Under the pieces are notes generated by a model, which did no database searches, was not told the DNA's origin, and saw only the letters and a program-made list of their open reading frames with translations. A DNA stretch of 64,000 nt, taken from Polynucleobacter sp. VK25. GTDB lineage: Bacteria; Pseudomonadota; Gammaproteobacteria; Burkholderiales; Burkholderiaceae. This document shows positions 43,274 through 53,121 of this stretch, piece by piece. A program made the translations under genes and the position numbers. Each line of letters begins with the position of its first letter. Positions within the stretch are counted from its first letter, which is position 1. The stretch is taken from assembly GCF_018687355.1 (NCBI RefSeq), contig NZ_CP061288.1:186001-250000 (forward strand), in the 5' to 3' direction.

Positions 43274-44710
43274 ATGAGATTTTTTGTTGTTTGCCCAGGT
43301 GGCTTAGAAGTACCGCTTGCCCAGGAGCTTGCAGAGATTGCTGGGCGCCCAGAATGTAAGGCCTTAGGAGCGTGGGTGATCGACCCAACCCCCACTAGCC
43401 CTACTGGCGGTGTTGGTCTTGCTGCGCCGCTATCTGCTGCTATGGCGCTGAACTTGCATTCGCGTATTGCGAGTCGAGTCTTGTTACAAATGGCGCAAGC
43501 ACCTTATAGACAAGAAGATGACTTATATAAATTAGCTAGCGGCTTGGCATGGGAGGAGTGGTTCACCTCTAAACAAACTTTACGAGTGGATGTCACAGCC
43601 CATCGCTCACCATTAAAGAGTTTAAATTTTGCGACTCTCAAAATTAAAGATGCCATCGTCGATCGCTTGCGCGATGTGACTGGTGATCGTCCGAGTATTG
43701 ATACTGCCTTTCCGGATGTACGAGTCCAGGCGCATTTGACAGCAACCCAAGTCACTATCTATTTAGATACTTCAGGCGAAGCATTGTTCAAGCGTGGCTG
43801 GCGTGACGAAAAGGGTGATGCGCCCCTAAAAGAAAATTTAGCTGCTGGTATTTTGTCTTTCACGGCTTGGAAGCCTGGCCAAGCCCTATTTGATCCTATG
43901 TGCGGTAGCGGTACCTTTTTAATTGAAGCAGCGCAGATGGCCTTAGCAATTCCACCGGGTGCTATTCGTGCTGGGATGTATGGCGATGATGCCAAGCCAA
44001 GCAGATTGGCCTATCGGCCTTTAGTGACTTCAGCCCATGGCTTTGGATTTCAGAGGCTTAAGCCATTCAATGAAGCTGCTGAGCAAAAGCGTTGGGTCGA
44101 TTTAAAAGAGGCAGCGCTTGCGTTGATGCTAGAGAAGCGTAAGCAGCTTCCTAGTGTGGACTCGTTAAAAATCAGTGGTGGCGATATTAATGAGAAATTG
44201 GTATCGATGTTTAAAGGCAATTGGCAAAGAGCCCAATTGCCAGATCAACCAGTAGTTCGTCAGATTGATGCTTTAGCCGCTAAACCTCCAGGCAATATGA
44301 ATGAAGGCGTCATGTTGTTGAATCCTCCATACGGCGAGCGCTTGGTGATTAAGGGTGGCCGTGGGCAGGATCGCGTATCCGCTGAAGACGCCAATTACGA
44401 TGAAGAACCTGAAAATCGTTTTGAGATGAACCTAGAGACGGGCCGCCAAAGTGCAAAACGATCTAGTCGTGAATCCTTGAAAAAGCTGCAGGCTCAGGAA
44501 GAACAAGATCCAAAGTTTGTCGAGTTTTTGCGTCAGTTTGGCCAACATCTCAAAGATGACTTTGGTGGCTGGAACATATTTGTCTTGACGGCAGATATGG
44601 CTCTGCCAGGTCAGTTGCGTATCAAAGAATCCAAGCGTACCCCGATGTTTAATGGCCCGCTTGAATGTCGTTTATTTAAGTTTGAGATGCATGCTAAGCG
44701 ACCAACTTAA
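43274..44710 (+). CDS. THUMP-domain class I RNA methyltransferase (RlmL-like)
   Basis: A 478-residue SAM-dependent methyltransferase, probably for 23S rRNA guanosine (RlmL/RlmKL N-terminal half type). The N-terminus MRFFVVCPGGLEVPLAQELA leads into a THUMP RNA-binding region (to about 165, including VRVQAHLTATQVTIYLDTSG). The Rossmann methyltransferase domain has LFDPMCGSGTFLIEAAQMAL at about 197-216 and the catalytic VMLLNPPYGERLV near 347. Between that motif and the C-terminal FGGWNIFVLTADMALPGQL lies a charged insert of about 55 residues with no known fold. The RlmK half is absent. Confidence 0.88.
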   Translation: MRFFVVCPGGLEVPLAQELAEIAGRPECKALGAWVIDPTPTSPTGGVGLAAPLSAAMALNLHSRIASRVLLQMAQAPYRQEDDLYKLASGLAWEEWFTSKQTLRVDVTAHRSPLKSLNFATLKIKDAIVDRLRDVTGDRPSIDTAFPDVRVQAHLTATQVTIYLDTSGEALFKRGWRDEKGDAPLKENLAAGILSFTAWKPGQALFDPMCGSGTFLIEAAQMALAIPPGAIRAGMYGDDAKPSRLAYRPLVTSAHGFGFQRLKPFNEAAEQKRWVDLKEAALALMLEKRKQLPSVDSLKISGGDINEKLVSMFKGNWQRAQLPDQPVVRQIDALAAKPPGNMNEGVMLLNPPYGERLVIKGGRGQDRVSAEDANYDEEPENRFEMNLETGRQSAKRSSRESLKKLQAQEEQDPKFVEFLRQFGQHLKDDFGGWNIFVLTADMALPGQLRIKESKRTPMFNGPLECRLFKFEMHAKRPT

Positions 44711-44777
44711 TGTGGTTAAAGACCTTAAAATAAAAGAAGAAGCTTAAAGAAACTAAGGATAGGCGGAGAGCAAGGTA

Positions 44778-44948
44778 ATGGAATTTAAAACGTATATGTG
44801 TTTGATCTGTGGCTGGGTGTATGACGAAGCTGCTGGTTTGCCTGATGAAGGTATTGCACCGGGAACTCTATGGAAAGATGTCCCAATGAATTGGACTTGT
44901 CCAGAGTGCGGTGCTCGCAAAGAAGATTTTGAAATGATGGCGATTTAA
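44778..44948 (+). CDS. Rubredoxin
   Basis: This 56-residue gene is short and I translated it myself: it starts [18 protein letters not shown] and ends DFEMMAI. Two CxxCG knuckles (CLICG at about 8-12 and CPECG at about 41-45) bind one iron in the Fe(Cys)4 site; the aromatic WVYDEAAG and [13 protein letters not shown] are rubredoxin hallmarks. Rubredoxins carry single electrons, and the partner here is unknown. The ATG at 44778 has AAGG just upstream. hemL begins within about 20 bp after the stop, a linkage common in Burkholderiales. Confidence 0.95.
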   Translation: MEFKTYMCLICGWVYDEAAGLPDEGIAPGTLWKDVPMNWTCPECGARKEDFEMMAI

Positions 44949-44967
44949 TTTATTGAATTCGAAAGCA

Positions 44968-46272
44968 ATGATGTCAACAGTAGATCAAAACGCAGTTTTA
45001 TTTGAGCGTGCGCAAAAAACTATTCCAGGGGGCGTGAATTCACCGGTGCGAGCCTTTCGTCAGGTGGGTGGTATCCCCCGTTTTGTTACTAAAGCTCAAG
45101 GCCCGTACTTCTGGGATGCAAACGATCAGCGTTACATCGATTTAATTATGTCTTGGGGCCCAATGATTGTGGGTCATGCAAATCCTGAGGTAGTGGCGGC
45201 CGTACAAAAAGCTGCTGAGACCAGTTTTAGTTATGGTGCACCCACTGAGGGTGAGATTGAATTAGCCGAGCGTATTTGCGCTCTGATGCCAAGCGTTGAA
45301 CAAGTGCGCATGGTTTCTAGTGGGACTGAAGCAACAATGAGTGCTTTACGACTGGCTCGCGGCTTCACTGGTCGTGACTTAATTATTAAGTTTGAGGGCT
45401 GCTATCACGGACATGCGGATAGCTTGTTAGTTAAAGCGGGTTCAGGTTTGCTGACTTTTGCCGACTCCACCCAGAATGCGCCATCTTCTGGTGGTGTTCC
45501 GCAAGATTTAGTGAAGCATACCTTGGTGCTGCCGTATAACGATGTGGCTGCAATTGAAGAAGTCTTCAAGAAGCAGGGCGATCAAGTTGCCGCTGTGATC
45601 CTGGAACCAATTGCCGGCAATATGAATCTCATTCAGCCATCAAAAGAATTTTTGTCTACCATCCGCAATCTCACTAGCAAGCATGGCAGTGTCTTGATTT
45701 ATGACGAGGTCATGACTGGTTTTAGAGTCGCCTTGGGTGGCGCACAGTCTTTGCAAGGCATCACACCTGATCTCACATGCCTGGGTAAGGTGATGGGCGG
45801 TGGTATGCCCATGGCAGCATTTGGTGGCAAGAAAGAGATTATGAATAAGCTTGCCCCTTTAGGTAATGTTTATCAGGCGGGGACTTTATCCGGAAATCCT
45901 GTGGCGGTTGCTGCAGGCTTAAAGACCTTGGAGATTATTTCTCGCGAAGGTTTTTATGAATGCTTAACAGGCCAAACTGAAAAGCTCATGGCTGGTCTAA
46001 AGATGGCGGCTGATAAAGCCAATGTTCCTTTTGCTGTTGATAGTGTTGGCGGTATGTTCGGTTTTTACTTTACCGATCACGTTCCCACCTCCTTTGAAGC
46101 AGTGACAAAATCCAATATTGATGCCTTTAAGAAATTCTTTCATCTCATGTTGGATCAGGGCGTCTATTTAGCGCCTTCAGCGTATGAGGCTGGCTTCACT
46201 TCAATTGCTCATGACAATGTTGTGATTGATGCCATTATTACTGCTGCTGAGAATTCATTTAAAAAACTTTAA
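44968..46272 (+). CDS. hemL: Glutamate-1-semialdehyde 2,1-aminomutase
   Basis: HemL makes 5-aminolevulinate from glutamate-1-semialdehyde with PLP. The frame is open from a TTG at 44953, but ATG 44968 (or the next ATG, 44971) gives a normal N-terminus before [20 protein letters not shown]. It has 434 residues. Motifs are [71 protein letters not shown] and the PLP lysine in [18 protein letters not shown], near residue 270. Confidence 0.96.
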   Translation: MMSTVDQNAVLFERAQKTIPGGVNSPVRAFRQVGGIPRFVTKAQGPYFWDANDQRYIDLIMSWGPMIVGHANPEVVAAVQKAAETSFSYGAPTEGEIELAERICALMPSVEQVRMVSSGTEATMSALRLARGFTGRDLIIKFEGCYHGHADSLLVKAGSGLLTFADSTQNAPSSGGVPQDLVKHTLVLPYNDVAAIEEVFKKQGDQVAAVILEPIAGNMNLIQPSKEFLSTIRNLTSKHGSVLIYDEVMTGFRVALGGAQSLQGITPDLTCLGKVMGGGMPMAAFGGKKEIMNKLAPLGNVYQAGTLSGNPVAVAAGLKTLEIISREGFYECLTGQTEKLMAGLKMAADKANVPFAVDSVGGMFGFYFTDHVPTSFEAVTKSNIDAFKKFFHLMLDQGVYLAPSAYEAGFTSIAHDNVVIDAIITAAENSFKKL

Positions 46273-46299
46273 GTAAACGTTTTTTATTCCAGCAAGTCA

Positions 46300-47139
46300 T
46301 TACATTCGGAGTGGGTGGTCATAACCATTCGCCTGAATAAGCTCCAGATGTTTAGAGTCTTTATTTGTATTGGAGATTTCTAGGGCAGAGAGCTTGCCAC
46401 CCCAAACGCAGCCAGTATCTAGACCAATCACATTGTGTTGGCGAAGTAAGCCTAGCGTGGACCAGTGGCCAAAGTAGGTCAGAACATCCTGGGTTTTTCT
46501 GCTAGGTACCGTGAACCACGGAATATAACCTTTGGGGCCTTGCTCCAAACCCTCTTTACTCTCAAATTCCATTTGGCCAGTTGGTGTGCAAAAGCGCATC
46601 CGCGTGAGTGCATTGGTAATAATGCGAAGGCGCTCGTAACCTTTGAGTGAATTACTCCACTTATTCGGGGTGTTGCCATACATATTTGCCAGAAAGTCTT
46701 TGTATGACTTACTCCGCAAGGTTCTTTCAACCTCTTGAGCGCACTCAATCGTTTGCTGTAAATCCCATTGCGGTAAGACCCCTGCATGAACCGTTAATAC
46801 ATTGCCATTGCTCAATGCCATGGGACGATTGCGAATCCAATCAATCAGTTCCTTACGATCTGGCGCCGCGAGTATCGGTTGGATGGTATCCAAGCCCTTG
46901 GGTTTGCGAAGACCGGCATCAATCGCTAGAAGATGGAGATCATGATTACCTAAGATACATTCAGCGCGACCAGATTCCTGTAAGACTTTAAGTTGGCGCA
47001 ATGCACCTAAAGAATCTGGCCCACGGTTAACAAGGTCTCCCAAAAAAATCATCTTGGATTTTTTAGGAAGTTTCTTGACTAAGGCTTTTAACGAAGGTGC
47101 GCAGCCTTGCACATCACCTACGGCATAGATCTTGCTCAT
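46300..47139 (-). CDS. apaH: Symmetrical diadenosine tetraphosphatase
   Basis: ApaH hydrolyses Ap4A to two ADP and can remove Np4 caps from RNA. The 279-residue metallophosphatase has the calcineurin-like motifs in order: YAVGDVQGCAPSLKAL, FLGDLVNRGPDSLGALRQL, ILGNHDLHLLAI and LTVHAGVLPQWD, then GHWSTLGLLRQHNVIGLDTG. The C-terminus holds the ApaH-specific segment GGKLSALEI. It stands convergent to hemL (27-bp gap) and follows phrB on the minus strand after 57 bp. Confidence 0.96.
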   Translation of the reverse strand: MSKIYAVGDVQGCAPSLKALVKKLPKKSKMIFLGDLVNRGPDSLGALRQLKVLQESGRAECILGNHDLHLLAIDAGLRKPKGLDTIQPILAAPDRKELIDWIRNRPMALSNGNVLTVHAGVLPQWDLQQTIECAQEVERTLRSKSYKDFLANMYGNTPNKWSNSLKGYERLRIITNALTRMRFCTPTGQMEFESKEGLEQGPKGYIPWFTVPSRKTQDVLTYFGHWSTLGLLRQHNVIGLDTGCVWGGKLSALEISNTNKDSKHLELIQANGYDHPLRM

Positions 47140-47196
47140 ACCTAATCTTAAAGCGGAACTGTGAATAGATCTGAATTTAAGTGGAATAAGACCGGA

Positions 47197-48669
47197 TTAG
47201 GCAACTTTTTTGACTACGCTGTAACGCACTAGAGTGCTCTTACGCGCCTCATCATGGTCCACTACTGGCAGCGGATAATCGCGTCCAAGCACTAGCCCTG
47301 CAGCCTCTAACTCAATATGCCCGGCTTTCCAAGGGGCGTGGATGGATTTCTTGGAGAGTTTTTCCAGTCGAGGCAGGTAGCGTTTGATGAACTTACCTTC
47401 GGGATCAAACTTCTCTGATTGGGTAATGGGGTTGAAGATGCGGAAGTAGGGTTGGGCATCACATCCGGATGATGAAGCCCACTGCCATCCGCCATTGTTT
47501 GAGGAAAGCTCAAAGTCATTGAGATGTTCTGCAAAGTAGGCCTCACCCCAGCGCCAATCTATACCTAAGTCTTTGGTCAGAAAGCTGGCCACCACCATGC
47601 GTAAGCGGTTGTGCATATAACCACTTTGGTTGAGTTGATGCATTGCTGCATCGACAAGGGGATAACCTGTTTTACCTTCGCACCAAGCGGAAAATAGTTT
47701 CTTTGCTTTAGCACCAGACTCCCAAACAATATTGTCGTAGTCTGGTTTAAAAGATGCACCTGATGCAAGGCGTGGATGATTGGCTAGGATCATGAAATAA
47801 AAATCACGCCAAATCAATTCGCTTAACCAAATAGTTGCACCCATGCTACCGGCTAGCATGCGACGGTGAGCTTCGCGTACCAACCCTCTAATAGAAAGCA
47901 TGCCAAAGCGAAGGTGAGTTGAGAGATAGCTGACTCCCTTAATTGCGGGGAAGTCCCTGCCAATTTGGTATTGGTCAATCCGCGGCAGGAAGTCTTCTAA
48001 AAAGGCTTGGCCCCCTTCGGAGCCAGGCGGTAGATAGCTTTCAATGCCAGTGGGGCAAAAGCCCATCGACTCAAGAGAGGGAAATACTTGACTTAACTTT
48101 TTCGGAATGGGTGCAAATTGCCCAGGTTTTGGATTGCATTCATAGGCAGCAAGATCTTTTTCTTGGAGAGTCTTGAGCCAGTTATTTTTATAAGGCGTAA
48201 AGATTGAAAAAACGGTATTAGAGTTGGTCAGGATTTCCTTCTTCTCAAAAATTACTTGATCCTTATAGGTCTCAAATCTAATATCTTGCTTCTCTAATTG
48301 AGCTTTAACCGTTTCATCGCGTTCAATGGCCGATGGTTCATAGTCATGATTAGTGAAGACTGCCTCAACACCCAATTCTTTTGCAATTTCGGGAATGCAT
48401 TCTGTTGGCCGACCAAATCGAACAATGAGTCCGCCACCTTGCTTGCGAAGTGCATCATCAATTTGCTTTATACCTTGCCAGATGAAATCCACGCGGCGGT
48501 CATGCTTGAGGCCATTAGCATCTAAATCACCCTTCAATAAGGGTTTGAGAATAGTGGTATCGAAAATGAAAGCCAGCCAAACTTGGCCGCTTTCTTTCAG
48601 GGCGTGGTGAAGCGCGGCATTGTCATAGAGGCGGAGGTCACGGCGGAGCCAAACGAGAGCTTTTTGCAT
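47197..48669 (-). CDS. phrB: Deoxyribodipyrimidine photolyase (class I CPD type)
   Basis: The photolyase repairs UV-induced cyclobutane pyrimidine dimers using FAD and blue light. The 490 residues begin MQKALVWLRRDLRLYDNAAL, the antenna-binding domain. The FAD-binding domain includes FPAIKGVSYLSTHLRFGMLS, TIWLSELIWRDFYFMIL, GYPLVDAAMHQLNQSGYMHNR-type signature segments, DWRWGEAYFAEHLNDFELSS and NNGGWQWASSSGCDAQPYFR with the conserved Trp residues. Photolyase fits an organism of sunlit surface water. It is divergent from the ElyC-like gene; an imperfect repeat (AGCCC 48670-48674, GGGCT 48683-48687) flanks an AT core at its start. Confidence 0.95.
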   Translation of the reverse strand: MQKALVWLRRDLRLYDNAALHHALKESGQVWLAFIFDTTILKPLLKGDLDANGLKHDRRVDFIWQGIKQIDDALRKQGGGLIVRFGRPTECIPEIAKELGVEAVFTNHDYEPSAIERDETVKAQLEKQDIRFETYKDQVIFEKKEILTNSNTVFSIFTPYKNNWLKTLQEKDLAAYECNPKPGQFAPIPKKLSQVFPSLESMGFCPTGIESYLPPGSEGGQAFLEDFLPRIDQYQIGRDFPAIKGVSYLSTHLRFGMLSIRGLVREAHRRMLAGSMGATIWLSELIWRDFYFMILANHPRLASGASFKPDYDNIVWESGAKAKKLFSAWCEGKTGYPLVDAAMHQLNQSGYMHNRLRMVVASFLTKDLGIDWRWGEAYFAEHLNDFELSSNNGGWQWASSSGCDAQPYFRIFNPITQSEKFDPEGKFIKRYLPRLEKLSKKSIHAPWKAGHIELEAAGLVLGRDYPLPVVDHDEARKSTLVRYSVVKKVA

Positions 48670-48745
48670 AGCCCCTATATTAGGGCTTATTTAGAGTAAA
48701 TGCAGGCGGCTAGTTGGGGTAATCAGGTTAAGATCCTAAGGAATT

Positions 48746-49555
48746 ATGGATACGATCTTTTTTATTCTGTCGAAGGTAGTGCAATTTTGTATAGAGCCCT
48801 TAAATTGGGTGCCTATATTGATTTTCTTGGCCTTACTTTTTCTGTCTTTACGAAAACCACACCTCTGTAAAAGATTCTTAATACTGGCCTTGTTGGATTT
48901 GGCTCTAGTGGGCTGGCTTCCTGCATCTGAAGTCTTTCTAAGTGCGCTTGAAAATACCGTCACGAAAACAGAGATTGCAAAATTAGCAAACAATGACGTA
49001 GGTGGCATCATTATTTTGGGTGGCGCTATTGAGGATGGGGAAATTATTGGGGATCGCGGCGAGGTTTCTCTGCGATCATCCGCTGAGCGAGTGACTAAAG
49101 CATTTGAGTTGATCCGCAAGAATCCAAATATACCGTTCATCTTCAGTGGTTATTCAGGTCGAATTACCCCCAGGGGTGTTTCAGAGGCAGACGCATTTAA
49201 GCAATTGATTCAAGAACAGGGCTTAAGTGAGCAGAATGCGCATTACGAAAATCAGTCTCGTAATACCTATGAAAATGCGCTTCATAAGAAGCCAGTGATC
49301 GAAGAATTCGGATTAAAAACGGATGCTGGCCAATTAAAACCATGGCTTTTAATTACCTCTGCCAGTCATATGTACCGTTCCACCAAGATTTTCGAAAAAC
49401 AAGGCTTGGATGTAATTCCGATCTTAGTGGATTATCAAACGGCTAATAGCCTTCAGTGGACGATGTTTGACTTAGTGGATGGCGCTCACAACTGGAACAT
49501 CCTGGTCCACGAAATAGTGGGACTTTTTGCTTACTGGATTACCGGAAAAATCTAG
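48746..49555 (+). CDS. ElyC/SanA/YdcF (DUF218) family membrane protein
   Basis: A 269-residue protein with two N-terminal membrane helices (about 3-25 including WVPILIFLALLFLSL, and 35-55) followed by a DUF218 Rossmann-like domain. GGIIILGGAIEDGEIIGDRG, IPFIFSGYSGRI, ENQSRNTYENALHKKPVIEE and LLITSASHMYRSTKIFEKQG are the family motifs with conserved Gly, Asn and His. E. coli ElyC affects envelope and undecaprenyl-carrier-linked steps at low temperature; a role in peptidoglycan or ECA-type lipid metabolism is inferred. It lies 21 bp before yqgE. Confidence 0.87.
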   Translation: MDTIFFILSKVVQFCIEPLNWVPILIFLALLFLSLRKPHLCKRFLILALLDLALVGWLPASEVFLSALENTVTKTEIAKLANNDVGGIIILGGAIEDGEIIGDRGEVSLRSSAERVTKAFELIRKNPNIPFIFSGYSGRITPRGVSEADAFKQLIQEQGLSEQNAHYENQSRNTYENALHKKPVIEEFGLKTDAGQLKPWLLITSASHMYRSTKIFEKQGLDVIPILVDYQTANSLQWTMFDLVDGAHNWNILVHEIVGLFAYWITGKI

Positions 49556-49576
49556 ATATTCTGTAAAATACAACCC

Positions 49577-50221
49577 ATGACTTCTGCTAAAAAAGCACCT
49601 CCTGCTTCAGAACGAGCTTCTGTATCAGAGTCATCAATTTCTTTTTCTGCAGACCATCTTGCCAATCAGTTCTTAATTGCCATGCCTGGCATGGTGGATC
49701 CTAATTTTGCTGGTTCCGTAATTTACCTTTTTGAGCATACCGAGAGGGGCGCAATGGGTCTGGTGATCAATCGTCCCACTGAGGTCGATTTAGGAACTCT
49801 CTTTGACAAGATTGAGTTGAAATTAGAGATCGCCCCTTTAGTAAAGCAACCGGTCTATTTTGGTGGTCCCGTGCAGATAGAGCGCGGCTTTGTATTGCAT
49901 GAATCCGATTCGCTATCTCCTTATAGTTCTTCCTTGATTATTCCTGGTGGACTGACAATGACCACTTCTAAAGATGTTCTCGAAGCGGTTGCTGTAGGCA
50001 AGGGCCCGCAACATTTTTTGATGACCCTGGGTTACGCCGGATGGGGTGCTGGTCAGCTTGAAGAAGAAATCACGCTCAATGGCTGGATGAATGTGCCACT
50101 AGCGCGAGAGCAAATGATTGAGATTATTTTTAATACCCCCTCAAGTCAGCGATACGAAAAGGCTGTGAGTCATCTAGGTTTTGATTTGTCTCATTTGTCT
50201 GGAGAGGCCGGACATGCCTAA
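49577..50221 (+). CDS. YqgE/AlgH family protein
   Basis: The 214-residue UPF0301 protein has a polar Ser/Ala-rich N-terminal extension of about 28 residues before the core. The core shows ADHLANQFLIAMPGMVDPNF, GSVIYLFEHTERGAMGLVIN, VYFGGPVQIERGFVLHE and FLMTLGYAGWGAGQLEEEI. Its biochemical role is unknown; the name AlgH comes from an alginate regulator in Pseudomonas. It overlaps ruvX by 8 bp, the usual yqgE-ruvX pair. Confidence 0.94.
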   Translation: MTSAKKAPPASERASVSESSISFSADHLANQFLIAMPGMVDPNFAGSVIYLFEHTERGAMGLVINRPTEVDLGTLFDKIELKLEIAPLVKQPVYFGGPVQIERGFVLHESDSLSPYSSSLIIPGGLTMTTSKDVLEAVAVGKGPQHFLMTLGYAGWGAGQLEEEITLNGWMNVPLAREQMIEIIFNTPSSQRYEKAVSHLGFDLSHLSGEAGHA

Positions 50222-50621
50222 GGCATTGACGATGATGGCATTTGACTACGGCACTCGCAGAGTGGGTGTGGCAGTCGGTAACACCATGACAAAGGCTGGC
50301 CAAGCATTAAAGACTATCAAGGCGCCAAGTAGCGATGCGCTTTTTCAGGAAATTGAGCATCTCTTGAAGGAGTGGCAGCCTGATCAAATCGTGGTTGGTA
50401 GGCCAGTACACCCAGATGGTGCCTCCCATGAGATGACCAGTAAGGCAGTTCGCTTTGGCAATCAATTGCAGGGACGCTTTCATTTACCGGTTCACTGGGT
50501 AGATGAGCGTTATACCTCCGCAGTTTTGGAGGGAGACCCGAAGATGCACGACAATCTAGATGCGCACTCTGCAGCACTCATTTTGGAGCAGTATTTTGCA
50601 GAACAAAGCATGCAGTCTTGA
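50214..50621 (+). CDS. ruvX: RuvX/YqgF Holliday junction resolvase-like protein
   Basis: A 135-residue RNase H-fold protein, implicated in 16S rRNA 5' processing and possibly recombination. The ATG at 50214 (MPKALTMMAFDYGTRRVGVA) overlaps yqgE by 8 bp and is preferred over an upstream ATG at 50181 that only adds residues read from yqgE in another frame. Motifs are FDYGTRRVGVAVGN (catalytic Asp), QIVVGRPVHPDGA, WVDERYTSA (catalytic Glu) and the final HDNLDAHSAALILEQYF with the last acidic residue. Confidence 0.94.
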   Translation: MPKALTMMAFDYGTRRVGVAVGNTMTKAGQALKTIKAPSSDALFQEIEHLLKEWQPDQIVVGRPVHPDGASHEMTSKAVRFGNQLQGRFHLPVHWVDERYTSAVLEGDPKMHDNLDAHSAALILEQYFAEQSMQS

Positions 50622-50672
50622 AGTTAAATACCAGATTAAGAAATAGACCTTATATAGAGCCCGGATCAAAGA

Positions 50673-51173
50673 ATGAACGCTGAACAGTTATACGGAAAAT
50701 TATTAGAGGCATTGCGCAAGAGGGCACAAAAGGGCTCTTTTGAACTTGCTGGGCTTGCTATGGGTGGGGCATGGATTGCAGAGCGTCTCGCTCAAGATTT
50801 AGGGCTTCCGCACTTTGGTGTCATTAATGTTGCCTTCCATCGAGATGATTATGCCGAGAAGGGTATGACTGCTTTACGTACCGCTAGTACTATGTCCACG
50901 CATTTGCCTTTTGATGTCAATGGCGCCAATGTGATCTTGATTGATGATGTGTTGCTCACAGGTAGGACTGTTCGAGCAGCTCTAAATGAGTTATTTGATT
51001 TTGGTCGACCTGCTCAAGTGGAGCTTATGGTCCTCGCCGATCGAGGAAATCGAGAATTGCCAGTAGCTGCTAATTTTGTGGGTGAGCAGTTACAGGTTCC
51101 AGAGAATCAAATTCTGGTTTTAGAAAAAGATACTGCTGGCAAGTTCAGCTTTCAGCTTGAGGAGCGTGAGTAA
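50673..51173 (+). CDS. pyrR: PyrR-type phosphoribosyltransferase family protein
   Basis: A 166-residue type I phosphoribosyltransferase. The PRPP-binding motif is [20 protein letters not shown] at about 89-108; [20 protein letters not shown] is the PyrR-like upstream segment. In Bacillus PyrR regulates the pyr operon by RNA binding and has uracil phosphoribosyltransferase activity; in betaproteobacteria its regulatory role is unproved and I see no attenuator hairpin in the 51-bp leader. Its stop overlaps the pyrB ATG (TAATG), so the pair is translationally coupled. Confidence 0.92.
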   Translation: MNAEQLYGKLLEALRKRAQKGSFELAGLAMGGAWIAERLAQDLGLPHFGVINVAFHRDDYAEKGMTALRTASTMSTHLPFDVNGANVILIDDVLLTGRTVRAALNELFDFGRPAQVELMVLADRGNRELPVAANFVGEQLQVPENQILVLEKDTAGKFSFQLEERE

Positions 51174-52132
51174 TGAGTCAGCTAGTCAATCAATTTAATG
51201 CGGCTGGAGAGTTAACGCATGTCCTGACTCTAGAGGGCCTTCCAAAAGAGCAAATTCTGCACATATTAGATACTGCGCAACAGTTTGTGAGCGTGACAGA
51301 TCCTGCTCGTGAAGTAAAGAAGGTGCCTTTGCTACGAGGCAAGAGTGTATTTAATCTGTTCTTTGAAAACTCTACTCGCACGAGAACCACTTTTGAAATC
51401 GCTGCTAAACGTTTATCAGCAGATGTTATTAATTTAGATATTTCCACATCCTCTACCGCCAAAGGCGAGAGCTTGCTAGATACGATTGATAATTTGGTGG
51501 CGATGCAGGCTGATATTTTTGTTGTGCGTCATAGCGTCTCTAAGGCGCCCATTGAAATTGCAAATCACGTACCAGCCCATGTGCACGTCGTCAATGCAGG
51601 AGATGGCAGTCATCAACATCCAACCCAAGGTTTGTTGGATATGTATACCATGCGGCACTTTAAGCAACACTTCAAAGGCCTGAAGGTGGCGATTGTGGGT
51701 GACATTGTTCATAGTCGCGTCGCTAAATCTAATATTCATGCACTGACCACTTTAGGTTGTGAAGATATCCGTGCAATTGGACCTGAGAGTTTGCTGCCAA
51801 GCGATTTAGATATGCTGGGCGTCAAGGTCTTCCACAACATGGAAGAAGGTTTAAAGGATGTTGACGTCGTGATGACGTTGCGCATTCAGAAAGAACGCAT
51901 GGAAGCTGGCCAGGTGCCCGAGGGAGATGCTTTCTTTAATCAGTATGGTTTAACACCTGCTCGTTTAGCCTTGGCTAAATCGGATGCCATTGTGATGCAT
52001 CCAGGCCCTATGAATCGTGGAGTAGAAATTGATTCAGTGGTGGCAGATGGACCTCAGTCAGTCATTTTGAATCAGGTTACCTTTGGCATTGCTGTGCGTA
52101 TGGCAGTAATGTCAATTGTGGCTGGCAATTAA
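51173..52132 (+). CDS. pyrB: Aspartate carbamoyltransferase catalytic subunit
   Basis: PyrB condenses carbamoyl phosphate and aspartate, the committed step of pyrimidine synthesis. The 319 residues contain the carbamoyl-phosphate motif [18 protein letters not shown] at about 63-80, [58 protein letters not shown] and [14 protein letters not shown]. In many Burkholderiales pyrC follows pyrB; here the next gene is an opposite-strand transferase overlapping the last 21 bp, so gene order breaks at this point. Confidence 0.96.
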   Translation: MSQLVNQFNAAGELTHVLTLEGLPKEQILHILDTAQQFVSVTDPAREVKKVPLLRGKSVFNLFFENSTRTRTTFEIAAKRLSADVINLDISTSSTAKGESLLDTIDNLVAMQADIFVVRHSVSKAPIEIANHVPAHVHVVNAGDGSHQHPTQGLLDMYTMRHFKQHFKGLKVAIVGDIVHSRVAKSNIHALTTLGCEDIRAIGPESLLPSDLDMLGVKVFHNMEEGLKDVDVVMTLRIQKERMEAGQVPEGDAFFNQYGLTPARLALAKSDAIVMHPGPMNRGVEIDSVVADGPQSVILNQVTFGIAVRMAVMSIVAGN

Positions 52133-53035
52133 TTCTGTAATAGCTGTTGCGATGTGTTGATCAAAGTTGACGTGGCTATCCAGTATTAGTTCATCTTGTG
52201 CTGCAGCGCTGGAGTGTTCTAAGTTGTTGCTGATGACGACATTGAATCGACATAGCTTGGATAGACCAAACATTTGAGCCCACGAATTATTCCTATGCGG
52301 ATTAATTTCTAAAACGCTTACCTCGTTATTGAGAAACAGCAAATTAAACACACCAGCTCCAACCATATAGACAAAGGTCTTGGCGCTCGCTAATGTCTCA
52401 AGATAGTCTTTAAAGCTGAGTTTTGATAAAAAGACTTGCTCAATGCCATTGGATTTTAAAAATTCTTGATCAATATTCAGTAAATTTTTACGACTCAGCT
52501 CGTTTCTGCCATAAATCAAGTTTTTGGTTCGCGCTTCAGAAATATCATGCTTTGCAAAGCAGATTGCTTTAATTTCTCGGCAAATTTCTGGATAGTCTGG
52601 ATAGACCTGTAAATCTCTGCCTTCTGGGGCAACAATCAATTCTGAAAAAGCATAAGGAGTCTCGTAATCCAAAAAGATTAAATCATGAGCATCAAGCACT
52701 GATTCTAAAAATTCTCTTTGAAATGAATTTCCTTTGATAGAAACGCAGACACGCTTTTTATTTTTTCTCCACTCATAGTAGAAGGGAAAAAAGACATCAT
52801 GAAAAAAGTGCGCAATATTATCTGTGTGAATAATCAGTAAATAGAAGACTTCGCCTTCCAAGCTTTGTGCTTTGGTATCGAAGGGAAGTAGTGACCAGCG
52901 CTTGATAAATTGAACGCGATCATTTTTTACCAAAACTGGCTTTTTGGTAAAGAGACGATCTTTGCAGAGAATATAGTTCGATCTTCCGGCTAATGAAAAT
53001 AGCAATTTCTGGAAGAGATCTTTAATTTTGGACAT
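52112..53035 (-). CDS. GT61-like (DUF563) glycosyltransferase
   Basis: A 307-residue protein with the pattern of GT61-type transferases: [17 protein letters not shown] at about 72-88 (the His/Asp-rich motif of the N-terminal half), [31 protein letters not shown], and [20 protein letters not shown] near 235-254, matching the GAGxxNLLF signature. The donor and acceptor are unknown (the family includes xylosyl- and GlcNAc-transferases). It converges with pyrB and overlaps it by 21 bp on the opposite strand. It is the left edge of the glycosyltransferase island, and its sequence is visibly more AT-rich than pyrB. Confidence 0.75.
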   Translation of the reverse strand: MSKIKDLFQKLLFSLAGRSNYILCKDRLFTKKPVLVKNDRVQFIKRWSLLPFDTKAQSLEGEVFYLLIIHTDNIAHFFHDVFFPFYYEWRKNKKRVCVSIKGNSFQREFLESVLDAHDLIFLDYETPYAFSELIVAPEGRDLQVYPDYPEICREIKAICFAKHDISEARTKNLIYGRNELSRKNLLNIDQEFLKSNGIEQVFLSKLSFKDYLETLASAKTFVYMVGAGVFNLLFLNNEVSVLEINPHRNNSWAQMFGLSKLCRFNVVISNNLEHSSAAAQDELILDSHVNFDQHIATAITELIASHN

Positions 53036-53121
53036 GCACGTTTAATATTCGATATGTGGTGGGAAGCCTACTATAATTCTAGCTACTATTGTGATTTTAA
53101 GTGGTGATATAAGGGTGCTGA

